A DNA stretch of 64,000 nucleotides. It comes from Cheilinus undulatus (taxonomy: Eukaryota > Chordata > Actinopteri > Labriformes > Labridae). Both the position numbers and the translations under genes were made by a program. Where the stretch lies: NCBI RefSeq assembly GCF_018320785.1, contig NC_054866.1, positions 27,939,000-28,002,999 of the forward strand, written 5' to 3'. Under the pieces are notes generated by a model. The model searched no databases. It saw nothing but the letters and a program-made list of their open reading frames with translations, and was not told the DNA's origin. Shown here piece after piece: positions 24,080 through 35,892 of this stretch (positions are counted from its first letter, which is position 1; each line of letters begins with the position of its first letter).

Positions 24080-27000
24080 GTAAAGTAGACCCTTTGATAA
24101 ATGCAAAACAGTAACATGAAATCTGTCTTTTCTTTCTTAAATTGGTTCTAAATTCAACTATTATAGAATAATTTCAATAAGTCTGTGCTATCTGTCCTCA
24201 TAGCTCATTAACAGAGTAGAAAAAGCTCTAATTAAAACCGATTTCTGATCAATAGCAGCTTTGTTTTGTATGTTTAAAGCTCCTGCCAGTTTTTAATTGC
24301 TTATAGATCAGGCTGAAAGTAATAATAATGCCTTTATATGAGTAACAGAAGTAAACAAGACCATCAGAGACAAGACTAACTCTCTCTGAACTGTTATTTA
24401 AAATGTCTGAAATCACCACTGTGGGGTAGGTGTAGGACAAGAGGCTTTTGCTGAAACAAAAGTTCAGCGTTCAGAAGACAATATTATGAAAACAAAAATA
24501 TGTAGATCTGCTTCTTATAACAAATTACATGAATTCACACATGCATTTCCCACTGAGAAATGGCCTTCAAATGTCTGTGCAAAAGGCCCACTTGCATATG
24601 GCTTTTGACAGGAATATTAATGTGCATGAGTGTGAAGGCTTATTTATGCTCTATATTCACACACAACACATGATAATAGTTTGATGTCCATGCTTTTTTT
24701 ATTTCATGCATATATCTGCAACATCTTAATGTCTGCAATAATCAGAGAGGGGTCTGGCTGCAGAGCTTATACATTTCTGAAGGCCGTTCTCACAGATTGT
24801 TTTTCTGACACACCATATATTTCAGGAGGGCTGTAATTTGTCAGTATTTTCAGTTTTAAATTCAAATTCGTTGATAAACAAAGTCTGGCAGATATATATA
24901 AGGTCTATCTTAACTAATATAAGTTTACCTTAAACTAAGCAAATAGCACAAGTGGGCGTGTTTTGTAGGGGGTGTGGTTTGTACGGTACCTGCGGCTGCA
25001 GTTGGGTATAATTGGCCCGATCAGTAACTGCCGTAAAATGCATCTATAGGCTGCCGAGTGGATGTAGACGCGTTTGCACAAATTGGGTTTCCGGGACGGA
25101 TCGGGTAGCAACATTAACTAAGTTGATAACATATATAGCTGCTTTGTGAGCTTAGCTTTAGCTATGTTAGCTACTTCATAAGCTACTATCTATGTAGCTT
25201 ATGAAGCTAATGGAGCTATGTAAGCTACACATGCTACATTAGATTGTTTTCATGGAGGAAGAGTAAGCAAGACTGTTTACCAATTTTTATAAGTTTTGTA
25301 ACTGGGTTTTGCAGGTCAGGTTTTTCTTAACTTTGAACTTCTGCTATCTTAACCCATACCTTAACTCTACACGGAAGTTTAAGCAGATTTTATTTCAAAA
25401 GTTTCAGCTCGTATTTCCATTTTGAGATAAACGACATCGCAGATGGACAGTCAATGAGAGTGGCCATCAGAAATGAGCAGTCTGCAGCTGGACTGTCTTG
25501 GGGGCAGCGTTGAACAATTTAGCCAACTATTCAATTCAGAGCAGCAAACACAACCAAGAAGAACAATAATATGGGGAAAAGTGGTGAAACCTTAGTCAAC
25601 CTGCTTGTCTATTTTACATTTTATATTCCCCCTGATATATTTAGACCATGACAGTGATTTTTACCAAAAATGTTAACCTGTTGTTCATTTCGTGGCTGTT
25701 CATTTACATAGCAACAGATTTTCGGGCACTTAAAAACTAATTTTGAAAATGGCCTGTTGCAGCAGCTATGTGCAAGTTAAAAAATAGTTAAGTTACAACT
25801 TAAGTTGTGTCATTGTTTGGTTGTACCCTGAGTCAAAAGGGTTAACTAAACTAGTAAAGTGCAATATTCAAACTAACAAAGTGTGTGATGTTTAATGTAA
25901 ATAAAGAAATCTGTAACCTTGCAAAGCAGATAGGTCTGTGAGACTCCATGTCAGGCAAATCCATCTTGCAAAGCTCCAATCTACAACGTTTGTGCCAAAA
26001 CCAGTCAGCATTATTTGAGGACTGCGAGGCAGTTACGGCCACAGTTAGCTCGGATGTAGCTATGGTGTAGCTGCAATTTTAGCAGAACTGGACCACATTT
26101 CTTTGTGAAATAAAGTTCAAAGAACAGCACTTAAAACTTTCCATGGCAAAAAAGATGTTTTTGCTCCTCTGCCGACCTGCTTCAGCATGAGTTTGCTACC
26201 ATTATGGTCAGGGTTAAGTTGTACTATACAATCGCTGCTACTGCTGTAGGGATTAGCTTGGCTGTAGTTGTAGAAAAACAGCAGTTTAATAAGACCTCAA
26301 CCACATTTCCTTATCAAAACAAGAAAAAAGAGCCACACTGATAGCTTCTTTTAGTAGAGATGTTTTTGCATGCATATGTTAGGCCTCAACATGAATTTTA
26401 GCCACTGACGACCTCTACTGTTCAAACTCTCCAGCAGCGATAACCTGTGTGGCTTAGATTATCTCTAAAACTGCACATGTCTACTACTTCATTTTGTCTT
26501 GTTGGTCTGATTGGCTCGAGCTGACACTTTTGCACCCTGAGTCTGCAGGACAGCCTGAATTTGTGTGGAAGTTGACTGAGGATGTTTATCCTCCATTCTA
26601 ACTATCCTGCGTTGCATTCTTTTGTCAGTTTTTCTCTTCTGTCCACATCCAGGAAGATTAGCCACAGTTCCATGGGTTATAAACTTCTTGATTATATTAC
26701 GCACAGTGGACAATGGAATTTCAAGATCTCTGGAGATGGTCTTGTAACCTTGAGATTGTTCATATTTTTCCACAATTTTGCTTTGTAAGTCCTCAGACAA
26801 TTCTTGGCTCTTCTTTCTCTTCTCCATGCTTGGTGTGACACACACAGGCACACAACACAAAAGTTGAGTCAACTTTTATACATTCTAACTAGCTTTAAGT
26901 GTGATTTCTATATTACCAGCACCTGTTACTTGCCACAGGTGAGTTTAAATGAGCATCACATGCTTGAAATAAAATGATTTACCCACAGCTTTAAAAGGGG

Positions 27001-30000
27001 GCCAATAATTTTGTCCAGCCCATTTTTGAGTTTTTGTAAAATTATATCATTTTTGGCTTTTTTTTCCTTCTGTTATTTTTTTTTATTTTGTGTTTGTGTG
27101 TGTGTGTTGTTCCAGTGCACATAAATGATAGAAACATGTGGATACCCCCCCCAAAAAAATTGTTATTGCAACAATTTCTGGGAGAATTGAGTGTATTTTC
27201 TGGAAAAAATTCCAGGGGTGACAATTCTTTCGTCCATGACTGTAGATGTTTTTTTGTATCATTTCAGACATAATTCAGCTAAAAGTACCAAGCTAATAAC
27301 AAGGCTGTTATTGAAAGCCTGTTAAAAAGCATGACAAAGATATTTAGGTTTGTGCTCAGTATGCATGGCTTTATTACTGCAGATTTATGGATTTAATTTT
27401 GGCTTGTGCCAATTTAAAGCTCATTCAGTTCTGCATGATGGCTTCCACATTGCTGCTATTCCCGTGGGTTCCCAGTAGAGGCTGATAGAGGACATAAATC
27501 TCTCAGTGCCCTTTTAATGTGAACAATGTATTTAGAGCTTAATCAATACGCTTCTCCAGCAGGTCTGACAAATGAGTCTAACTTGGAGAGGGCTCATATT
27601 ATAAGGGCCCTCTTCAAGGACCCTTTCTGAAACCTGATTCAGTCATATCACTATAGGCCTACTCATGCTCTCTCCTATATAAAACATATTTCTCAGATTT
27701 ACTCTGTTACATACCCTATATAAGCAAATATATGTCTGCCATTGTTCTAATCTCAAATCAGTAATTATCTGGAGTCTTTTGTGGCAGCACTATTGTTGCA
27801 CACATCCTGTCAGATGTTAGATTTTACTCTCAAATAGAGATGACCAATGTAACCTCGATTTTTTTTGTATTTTTAAAGTAACAGTATTATATAGCAGAAC
27901 AGTATTATAAAACTAAACACACACACATGAAGACACAAGCAGCAACCTCCAAGGTTGAAAAATGGAGCCACTGCAGAAGTGCAAAAATTTGAGAATAAAA
28001 AAACCTCAGTGGGTGATTTGATAAACATATCACAGTCACTGCGGGCCAATCAGAGCCACAAAAAATGATGTCGTAGAAATGTACAGCCAGGTAAACTACA
28101 TAAGGTGACCTCCAAAGGCAGCCGTCATAGTTTACTATCAGTGGAGTCAGTTGGTGAATAAAACTCATGCCCAAGAAAGTCAGGAGAAAAGCAAAAAATA
28201 TTTCTCACCAAGAAAAGCTGTCACTGCAGTTGTTTGCTCTTCTTTGAACATTTTTTTCCAGCTCTGATTAAAGTAAGAAAAGTGATAAGAAAAGTGGTCC
28301 AGTGGGATTAAAATCTGCCTCTGTAGCTACACTGAGCTAATTCCCTGTTCCAATTTCTAAGTTGCTAGCGTACAACCTCATTCTCCTTAAATAACACTGA
28401 TTGGACAGGCCATTCTCAGAGCAAAACAGATGAATCTGCCTGGTTATATATATGAAATCTGGCCAGTCTATTGGCTTTGCATAATTACTTTTGTGTGTCC
28501 TCAGTGGTTTGACTGAGGACAAAGGATACATCATTAAAGAGACTTGAGATGCACCCGCATAGTCCTCAGTTATGTTGGATCTTGGGCCTGAATGTGTGGT
28601 CTAAAGTTTTGTTCCTTTCCTGTGACGTTGTATTAAGCTGCTGCTGCTAAAAACGACACATGTCCTGATGTGGCTGTTTCATAATGAAAAGTATTTAAAA
28701 AACATAATAAGTAAGGGCTTTGTTTTAAAGAGTTTGCCTAAAAATAAACAAATTAAGTCAGCTTCAGCAGCAAGTTTGGAGTTACAATACTGACCACCAC
28801 TCTTTTGACCATGAGTCAGCATATCTTTTAGCAGGTAGACCCACTGTACATGAGATGCAGTAGACACTGGCACCCACTCTGACAAAGGGTGTATAGCTTC
28901 TGTCTGGCTTTAACAAAAAAGCAATAATAGGACTAAATCTGAACTGCTGTCTGTTCTTGCATGTGTTCTTACATTGGTAATGCACTGGATCTGCATTCCT
29001 GGTGTAGGCATAGATACTGGTTTACCAACCATCCGATTCCAAAATGTAGATTAGTTGTTGAGTTCACATTTGGTCAACTCAAGATAAAGTTTGGCTAAAA
29101 TTCAAATATTCAGGTGAAGTTCATAAGAAATTTTGTCTCAAAATAATAACTTGTCAAAATCAGCGCATCTCCACTCTTAATTGCAGCCCTGCTCATAAGT
29201 ATACAATGTGTTTGATTATTTTCAGACTGAGAGGCCCACTTTTTTAAAGTTCAGAATCAGAATCAGGCCTGATGCAAAATACATGTACCAATGCAAAGAA
29301 TATAATGGAAGGGATGTATATGTACAACAATTTAAAGGATGTTTGGGAGCAAACAGTTTACAACATGAAATATTGTGACAGTGTGCAGTGTAATCAGGAA
29401 ATATTTAAGTCCTGTGTGTGTTGATTATAAACCATTTTTGATTTAAGACAAAACTAACTTATACAGTAACTCTTAAAGAGTTTAGCAGTAACTATCTGCA
29501 GCGGCTGCCCGTACAGAAATGTGATGAGTTTTTAACATCACTTCTACTTCAAAACATGGGAGATCCTCTTGAAAGACAGATTTCCCCCTCTCTGTCAAAT
29601 GGTTTCACTTTCTTGGATGTTACACAACACACAACCTTGGCATGTCTGTCCTTCATCCTGTCTGTGTGTCTGCTCTGTTGAATAACTGCACAGTGTGAAG
29701 CCCATGATGTAACATTTTTATTGAGACTGTTGTTCACATGTGTTTACTCCCCTGTTTCATCCACACAAGTTTTGACAAGAGACAAACTTTTTTTTCTCAT
29801 GCAAATAAATGAAACATACTCAATGACCGTCTGTATTTTAGCTCCAATATATCTACCCTTTAGGTTTTCAAAATTAAGATGCATTTTATAAACTTTGGAG
29901 CCAGTCTCACTTTAAAGGCTCACATTCTGTAAAGTCTTGAACCAAAGAGTTTTAGATGTGTTCTTTTTTCTCCAGGTGACGTTCCACTTTCGTACCCTGA

Positions 30001-33000
30001 TGTGTAACGATGATCACACAGTGATAGATGACAGCAGAGCAACAGGTACGCCCATGGAGATCGTGATTGGAAACATGTTTAAACTGGACATCTGGGAGAC
30101 TCTGCTGTCCTCCATGAGGGTCAGGGAGGTGGCTGAATTCTGGTGTGACACCACTGTGAGTGTTTATTGATTACAGGTGGTATGTGTTTAGATTTGTTAC
30201 CTTGGTTTCTTGTTTGGTTGAGTTTAGCACATAATCTGTCAGTAAAAATCTCTATACAGGGTGAAATCACAGTGCAGGTGTGGAAACTGTGGGCTGATGT
30301 CAGTTTGAAGTATCAAACATAAGACTAGGACATAAGAATAGAACTTTTATGTGCTCAAGCTATAGAGACAACACTTGCACATAAAGAACAAGCAGCTCCT
30401 TGAGATTTCTCTATCATGTATTAAAATAGGCGCATAAAAGTAGATGGGAAATAACAGGAAATGCATAAAGGAGATGCAGCTACAGAGGCCTTAAGTGGAC
30501 ATGCATCCAAGCATTTTACTTTTATCTCTGCTTCCTGTGAAGATGAGTAATGTTCTTTCCTTACTTATGTCATTATCTGAAGATAACAAGTGTTTTTCCT
30601 TTGTATTGATTTCTTGAGATTGCAAGAAAAAGAATGATATTAACTCACAGGAAACTGAGATAAAAATCAAATCTATTGGTGTCTCTCAGCTGAAGGCCAA
30701 CATGAAAAAGAGGAGTGGTCACTCACAAATTTTTAATAAAGTGAGCTGCTTGAACTAGAAAACATATAATTATCAAAAATGAATTATTTAAAAGGTGTTA
30801 TTTATGATAAACACTGAATGCACATCCTCAGGACATTTCAGTTTAGAATGATTTTATTGGGTTTTTAAAATATATGAATATACAACATATCTAGAAATAC
30901 ACTGTTATTTGTGTATCTTATGTAATCTGTAGTGTGTTGTGTCTTGTCTGTGTTCCTCAGACTGTGTATGTGTGTGTTTGTGTGTGGGTCAGAGATAGAT
31001 GGGTTGAGGCATGCTGTCGTTAATCTGCAGCAGCCTCACTTTTCTCTAATCAGCTCAGATTCCTGCTGAATCAGCACCGCTGCCTCCCCTCTTCTCTGAT
31101 TAGATTTGATGGGGCTTACAGCATTTATTCAACCCTCTGAACGGCACGGCTGCAACACACACCCAGATGCATTTGCAGTGCAGTATCATTAAAATCCAGC
31201 AGAGGGCAGGCTTACTTTGTTAAAGTAATGGAAAAGATGTTGAGATTGTTGTGCCTCACTAAAATTAAAAAGTGCCATCAACTAACAAAACAAGTGTAAT
31301 GGTTTTCAAGAATAGAAAATACTTTATACATATTTTTTTTTGAAAGTTTGACAGATAAATGCATTATGACCGCAAAAAATAATTGTTTATGTAAACAAAA
31401 ATCCCAAAGATGTGAATAGAAAATCTTGCCCTGTTGAAACATCATCACTTAATTGCAGAAGGTGTTTAACATTGTGTAGATTTTTATATTTTACTTTATA
31501 CTGACCAGATGGACTTTCTATTTCTGTTTTTTTTTTACTCAATTTGTGATCAAAACCAAGTCTACCCAATAAAAAACAAACAAACAAACAAAAAAACCTA
31601 AGTAATCAAGAGTACAGATGACACCAATGAAATAGAATGGGAAAATACCATTTTTGTTACACTGTGCCTTAGTCCTTCAACAGGCTAGAGAATTTACTTG
31701 ACATGCATGACCTTTGACATTTTGGACCTTTCAGAAATCTGACATTAAACCTTCAAGCCTCTATTTGTAGTTATGTTTTAGAGAGGAGTACCTTGCAGAA
31801 CTTGTATGCAAGTTTGGGCCAAAAACTGAGGCTTAAGTAAGGCATAGATGTAGCTAGTAGACCTACCTGAGGGCACCATCAGGTGGTAAGGAGGATGGAC
31901 ACAACCCTGGTTGTTCTCTGGATGTCCTTGCATATTTCCATGAGCATGTGGAATTAATTAGTTTAAAAAAATGACAATTTCCACACCTTTAAGATGTAGT
32001 ATGGGGTGAATGTGGCAAGTAAGCACGACCTTGGGCTCCATCTGGGTGGGATGCAGGGTTCCCACCAGCCCTTGGTCATGCTGTGGATGAAAACTGCCAG
32101 CAGTCTCTGGGAGTATCACCTAGGGTGGAAAGGCCTAGCCAAAAGAGCTAGAGTATTTTGAGAGTATTTTGCCAAAGTATATAGCTTTCCTCGAAATGTA
32201 AACTCACCGTCATAAAACAGAATTACCATTCTTAAACTAAACCATTTGGAAAGGAAAGTCAGACTTCATAGCTAAACCTTTTTGTGCACAAATGTCAGGA
32301 TGCCAGAAAATAAAGAAGAAGCTGAGACAACTTTAAGAGAAAATATTAAATAATTGTAAAAAAGGTAAAATGGTGCAAAAACTGACAAAAGCTGGATGAA
32401 GAATGACAACAAAAGTGGTAAAAACAGAACCTAAAAGGGGTTACAAGTGGCAAAAAGGTTTAAATAGTAAACATGGATATAACAAGTAGTAAAAAGTAAT
32501 TAAAAGTGGCAAAAATGGTACTAAAAATTTTTGAAAAGGTGTTAAGAGTGGAAAAAATGGTTAAAAGTGGAAAAACAGGCAGAGAAATTGGTGCAAAAAG
32601 GTTACAAAGTGGCATAGATGTGTTAGGAGTATTATAAATGGGTTCAAAGTAGCAAATGGGGCAAAAATTGGTTAAAAAAGGGTAAAAAAAAATAAGCATA
32701 AAGTGATAAAATGGGTTAAAAGTGGCAAAAATAGGCATTGGTGCCAAGAATGGATAAAAAGTGTCAAGTAAATGTGGTAAAAATGGGCTGAAAAAGTGGT
32801 TAAAAAATGGCATGTGTCACCAGTGCTACTGATCCAGCACACACATTGATACCATCAATAGACCACTGCTGGGGTTGGCTCATTAACTGGGTTTGTCAGT
32901 GGCCCCAGCCAATTTTGTAGGTGGGCTTGCTTGGCGCATACTTTAAAGTTTAAGGAATGACGTTGAAGAAAACAAAGACTTCAGCTGGCATAGGTCCGAC

Positions 33001-34364
33001 CTGAAACTTGACAAAGTTAATTGGCCTAAATGTGCAGTGGATATATGCTGCTATCAGTAGTAAATATCGGCAAAGAAATGCCATATCTGCCGATACTGAT
33101 ATTCCAATGATATAGTTCATCCCTAAAAACTGTCTCTCCTCTCCAGCACACTGGTGTTTACCCACTTGTATCAAAGAGTATGAGGCGCATCGCTGAGGGC
33201 AAAGACCCAGTGGACTGGCACATCCACACATGTGGTATGGCCAACATGTTTGCCTACCACAGCCTCGGCTATGACGACCTGGACGAGCTGATGAAGGAAC
33301 CGAAGCCTCTTTACTTCATCCTGGAGCTGCTCAGGGTGGGTCAGAGCAGAGATGACCACATGAGTTTGTGTAAACCTAGGTTCAAGGGAATGAATACAGG
33401 AATATACTGCATCTCTTTGTAGTTCTGTAATGGTGGTTGTTTTCATATTACTCACACTTATGTGTGTGACTGACAGGTGCAGCAGCCCAGTGAGTACAAC
33501 AGGGAGTCTTGGGCTCTGAGTGATGAAGAGAGGCTTAGAGTGGTGCCTATCCTGCATGGACAGGGGAACAAACTCTATAAACAAGGACACTATCAAGAGG
33601 CCACGCAAAAATACAAGGAGGCCATCATCTGCATAAAGAATGTGCAGATCAAGGTATTTACTGTATGTTAAATCAGTGCTTCAGATGAGTAGATCAAGCC
33701 CACATCAAAACAGCTTTTTCCTCCTCAGGAGAAAGCATGGGATGTCCCGTGGCTGAAGCTGGAGAAGATGGCGAATACCTTAACCCTCAACTACTGTCAG
33801 TGTCTGCTACACATGGAGGAGTACTACGAAGTCATTGAGCACACCAGTGACATCATCAATCAGCTCCCAGGTTTGCCCTGAACATTAGCATAAATGTGGC
33901 ATTAAAGCAATGAGGATTTATTTGGAGTCTTTTCAAGCAAAATTCTGATTGTACTCAGTGAATGACCCCTTTAGAGATGGTTGATATAGCCTCACAGTTA
34001 ATCCAGCCTGTAACAAGACAAGTATATTTTCCCTCTGCATGATTAATGGTAGCTGTAAATGAAAGCTTCATGTGCCTATAAAAGTTTCACCCAAAACATG
34101 CATACACGGTCTGTATGTGTATATACTTTAGAATACTGTGTGAAAGTCTGTATTTAATCTCCAGGTGTAGTGAAGGCCTTCTACCTGCGAGGTAAGGCCC
34201 ACATGGAGGTGTGGAATGAAGCCGAAGCCCGGCAGGACTTCAGCAGGGTGCTGGAGCTCGACCCAGGTATGAAGAAAGTCGTGAAAAGGGATCTGGCTGT
34301 GCTCAACATGCGCATGGAGGAGAAGAACCAGGAGGACAGGGACAAGTACAAGGGCATGTTTTAA
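23975..34364 (+). CDS. aipl1: aipl1-type gene (AIP-like 1), complete six-exon CDS, 330 aa
   Basis: Joined exons 23975-24079, 29976-30155, 33147-33335, 33477-33653, 33729-33870 and 34165-34364 read through without a stop for 330 codons; every intron is GT-AG. Residues 1 to about 160 form the FKBP-like (isomerase-dead type) domain; three TPR repeats follow, at roughly 180-213, 218-264 and 265-300, then a short charged tail ending GMF. Hallmarks of AIPL1 rather than paralogue AIP are EFWCDT, HTGVYP, the [18 protein letters not shown] stretch and HTSDI. The known role of AIPL1 is an HSP90 co-chaperone in photoreceptors that assembles cGMP phosphodiesterase PDE6 and binds its prenylated tails. The length equals human AIP; the proline-rich tail of primate AIPL1 is absent, as expected outside mammals. 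Nothing is broken. Teleosts can have two aipl1 copies, and which one this is cannot be told here. Confidence 0.95.
24745..25510. mobile_element. palindromic element family P in aipl1 intron 1
   Basis: GAGAGGGGTCTGGCTGCAGA at the left and an inverted, diverged copy at about 25380-25500 (AGTCTGCAGCTGGACTGTC). Pairing extends about 100 bp. The centre (25125-25245) is AGCTA-rich and itself palindromic. Confidence 0.6.
25914..26516 (-). mobile_element. MITE family G, copy truncated by a Tc1 remnant
   Basis: TAACCTTGCAAAGCAGATAG and AAATCCATCTTGCAAAGCTC on the + strand match family G. The copy runs to GATTGGCTC at about 26516 and stops where Tc1 sequence begins. Confidence 0.65.
26517..26827 (-). 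pseudogene. Tc1-like transposase, N-terminal fragment
   Basis: From ATG at 26827, [20 protein letters not shown] opens a Tc1 paired-type helix-turn-helix region: [21 protein letters not shown] and the [14 protein letters not shown] hook-like basic stretch. About 103 residues are Tc1-derived, against about 340 for a full transposase; no catalytic DDE domain remains. The open frame continues to 26489 into unrelated MITE sequence, so its last dozen or so residues are not transposase. Inactive. Confidence 0.85.
26517..27242 (-). mobile_element. Tc1/mariner element remnant, 3'-truncated
   Basis: On the minus strand it begins at a TA with CAGTCATGGACGAAAGAATT, typical of a Tc1 terminal repeat, passes a non-coding leader and enters a transposase N-terminus; the other half is missing. 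Lies in aipl1 intron 1. Confidence 0.8.
27955..28480. mobile_element. decayed MITE family G-like copy
   Basis: GGGCCAATCAGAGCCACAAA and, 330 bp on, CCTCATTCTCCTTAAATAAC and ATGAATCTGCCTGG correspond in order to parts of 43174-43692. Confidence 0.45.
29250..29345. repeat. possible retroelement tail fragment
   Basis: CAGAATCAGAATCAG followed by decayed sequence resembles the end of a common fish non-LTR element. Weak. Confidence 0.3.
29976..30155 (+). CDS. aipl1: aipl1 coding exon 2
   Basis: Sixty codons in phase 0, preceded by a pyrimidine tract ending TTTTCTCCAG and followed by donor GTGAGT. Encodes the core of the FKBP-like domain, including [17 protein letters not shown] and [10 protein letters not shown], which correspond closely to vertebrate AIPL1. 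Confidence 0.96.
30156..31781. other. aipl1 intron 2, first part
   Basis: AT-rich intron; no element boundaries recognised. Confidence 0.5.
31782..32160 (+). mobile_element. Tc1-type MITE T, partial copy
   Basis: GCAAGTTTGGGCCAAAAACT, GAGGGCACCATCAGG, ACACAACCCTGG and GATGTCCTTGCATATT are colinear with 35305-35890 and 55019-55550; both ends worn. Confidence 0.65.
32180..32935 (-). mobile_element. element family V, copy A: unique ends around a variable tandem array
   Basis: On the minus strand: GCCCACCTACAAAATTGGCT end, degenerate TTTTTGCCACTTTTAACC array (about 32340-32815 on +), then CTTTATTTTCTGGCATC, TTTAGCTATGAAGTCTGACT, GGTAATTCTGTT and GTTTACATTTCGA. The same order occurs at 44452-44965. 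Confidence 0.75.
32937..33126. mobile_element. hAT-type MITE D fragment abutting aipl1 exon 3
   Basis: AAGGAATGACGTTGAAGAAA, CTGCCGATACTGATATTCC and the terminal ATCCCTA match the right half of 39968-40353. It ends about 20 bp before the exon 3 acceptor. Confidence 0.7.
33147..33335 (+). CDS. aipl1: aipl1 coding exon 3
   Basis: Sixty-three codons, from [14 protein letters not shown] to YFILELLR, with acceptor CTCTCCAG and donor GTGGGT. It holds the AIPL1 insert region and the last strand of the FKBP-like domain. The acceptor lies only about 20 bp after the end of a transposon remnant (33126). Confidence 0.95.
33477..33653 (+). CDS. aipl1: aipl1 coding exon 4 (linker and TPR1)
   Basis: Fifty-nine codons starting [10 protein letters not shown]; acceptor CTGACAG, donor [22 protein letters not shown] and KYKEAI are the two helices of the first TPR, which in this family receives the C-terminal peptide of HSP90. 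Confidence 0.95.
33729..33870 (+). CDS. aipl1: aipl1 coding exon 5 (TPR2)
   Basis: 142 bp, so it ends in phase 1; the last G is completed by the next exon to make glycine 265. Encodes the second TPR, with LNYCQCLL and [13 protein letters not shown]. Acceptor TCCTCAG, donor GTTTGC. The preceding intron is only 75 bp. Confidence 0.95.
34165..34364 (+). CDS. aipl1: aipl1 coding exon 6 (TPR3, stop)
   Basis: Begins [20 protein letters not shown], the third TPR, with the C-terminal helix [19 protein letters not shown] after it. The stop is TAA at 34362-34364. No proline-rich extension is encoded downstream in frame. Confidence 0.95.
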
Positions 34365-35225
34365 ACACGAGGGACTAATGCAGAGGTTAGAGAGTCAGTT
34401 ATTAAGTTACTTTTTCATAGACTCTAAAATACTTTCTTATTTCATGTAGCAGGCCCTTTGTTAATAATATTCATGTTTTGCAGGTAATGATTTTGCTTGT
34501 ATGAAGGGGTATAAGTGTTTGTTTCAAGGTTAAGTATACTAAACTTCTCCAGCATGATGACTGTATGTTAGTAGTGTAGGTTTGCTAGAATGAAAACCAT
34601 ATCCTCCACAAAGTACTTTTTTCTCCCCTTTTGAGGCTTAATTGAGTCTCTGTGGTTTCTATGGTGGCCAACAAGTGCAAAGGCTCTGCGACAGACAAAA
34701 TGTTGAGAAACAAGTATGGCATGCTCGGAAACTATGGAAACAAAAAGCAAATATAAATGTAAAAACTAATGAAATGCACATGGCAACAAACTGTGATGGA
34801 AAAAAATAATGTGTAACCATCTTTGCAGGGCATTTTCAGACATAAGTAGTTTTAGTGATGTTTTCAGGTCACTTATTTAAAGCCATACTTGTAGGAAAAC
34901 ATTTGTCAGTGCTTTGCTTTATTCAAGATTGAAATATCTTAACACAGGCTGCATTAAAAGCATGAACTGTTTTATGTAAACTGTTGATCTTTGCGTATCA
35001 TACGTAGAAGAATTCAGTCAGGACAGCCCTTTTGGATTTTTACTTTAAGAAACAAATATTGACTGTATTTAACAGGAAACAGCTCATTTTAAGGCCAACC
35101 ATTTTGACGCTACAGAAATTAATTAATCTAGGAGGTAATAATATAACTTGAAATTATGCAATACTCTTTTGTCATTTATGAAAAAATAATCTGTTCCTCA
35201 CAATAAATATTGCAAAATTGTTAAA
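34365..35225 (+). other. aipl1 3' UTR with polyadenylation signal
   Basis: AT-rich sequence without a gene after the aipl1 stop. The first canonical AATAAA is at 35202-35207. The transcript end about 15-20 bp later is inferred. A transposon-like element begins about 80 bp beyond. Confidence 0.5.
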
Positions 35226-35304
35226 GTTATGTGGATATTGTGTTTAATTTGTATGCCTATATTCCTGAATCTAATGCTATATGTATGGAAGCCCTGAGTG
35301 GAAA

Positions 35305-35892
35305 AAACAGTTTTGTGCAAAACTTTTAGGCATGTTTGGGCAAAAAATTTAGGCAGAAGTAAGGTGTACATGTGGTGCGTAGGTCTGTCCAAGGGCACCA
35401 TCTGACAGGAAGGAGTTGCACAACCCTGGTCATGCTCTGAATGTCCTTGCATATTACCAGGAGCACGGGTAAATAATCTGTTGAAAACATGGGAAAAGAG
35501 TCCCACTTTTAGGGTGGAGTAAGGGGTGGCTATGGTGAGTAAGCATGGCCTATGGTAAAGTCCAAGTGGATGGTAGGTTGCCACCTACTTGTACTTTGTG
35601 GTTGTGCAGAGGATGTCAAGGGCCTGAAAACTGCCAGTGGACTCTGGAAGTATCACCAGGGATGAAAAGGCCAAACTAAAGAAATGCTGTTGAGCTTGAC
35701 CTTGGCTGCCAAGTGACACATAGCAGCCAAGGTCAGTGTGTATGTGTGAGTGTGTGTGTGTTATCATGTGCCAAGCTTAACTCTAGCCAGCCCCCACTCC
35801 AGATTGTGGCACACTGGGCCTCAAGATGAATCCTAAACCATGTTTATCATGATGAGACCAGCATGCCTAAAACTTAAGCACATGAATGTATC
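35305..35892. mobile_element. Tc1-type MITE T, copy
   Basis: Left CAAAACTTTTAGGCATGTTT and right CAGCATGCCTAAAACTTAAG are inverted repeats. Contains a perfect 12-bp hairpin at 35698-35734. Colinear with 55019-55550. Confidence 0.78.

Noticed and set aside
32460..32813. 117-codon Phe/Pro-rich ORF on the minus strand
   Set aside because: It is the translation of the family V array.
33171..33608. 145-codon ORF on the minus strand
   Set aside because: It is antisense to aipl1 exons 3 and 4; the + strand reading is clearly the gene.
35198..35584. 128-codon ORF on the minus strand
   Set aside because: Lies in the 3' UTR end and MITE T; no recognisable protein.
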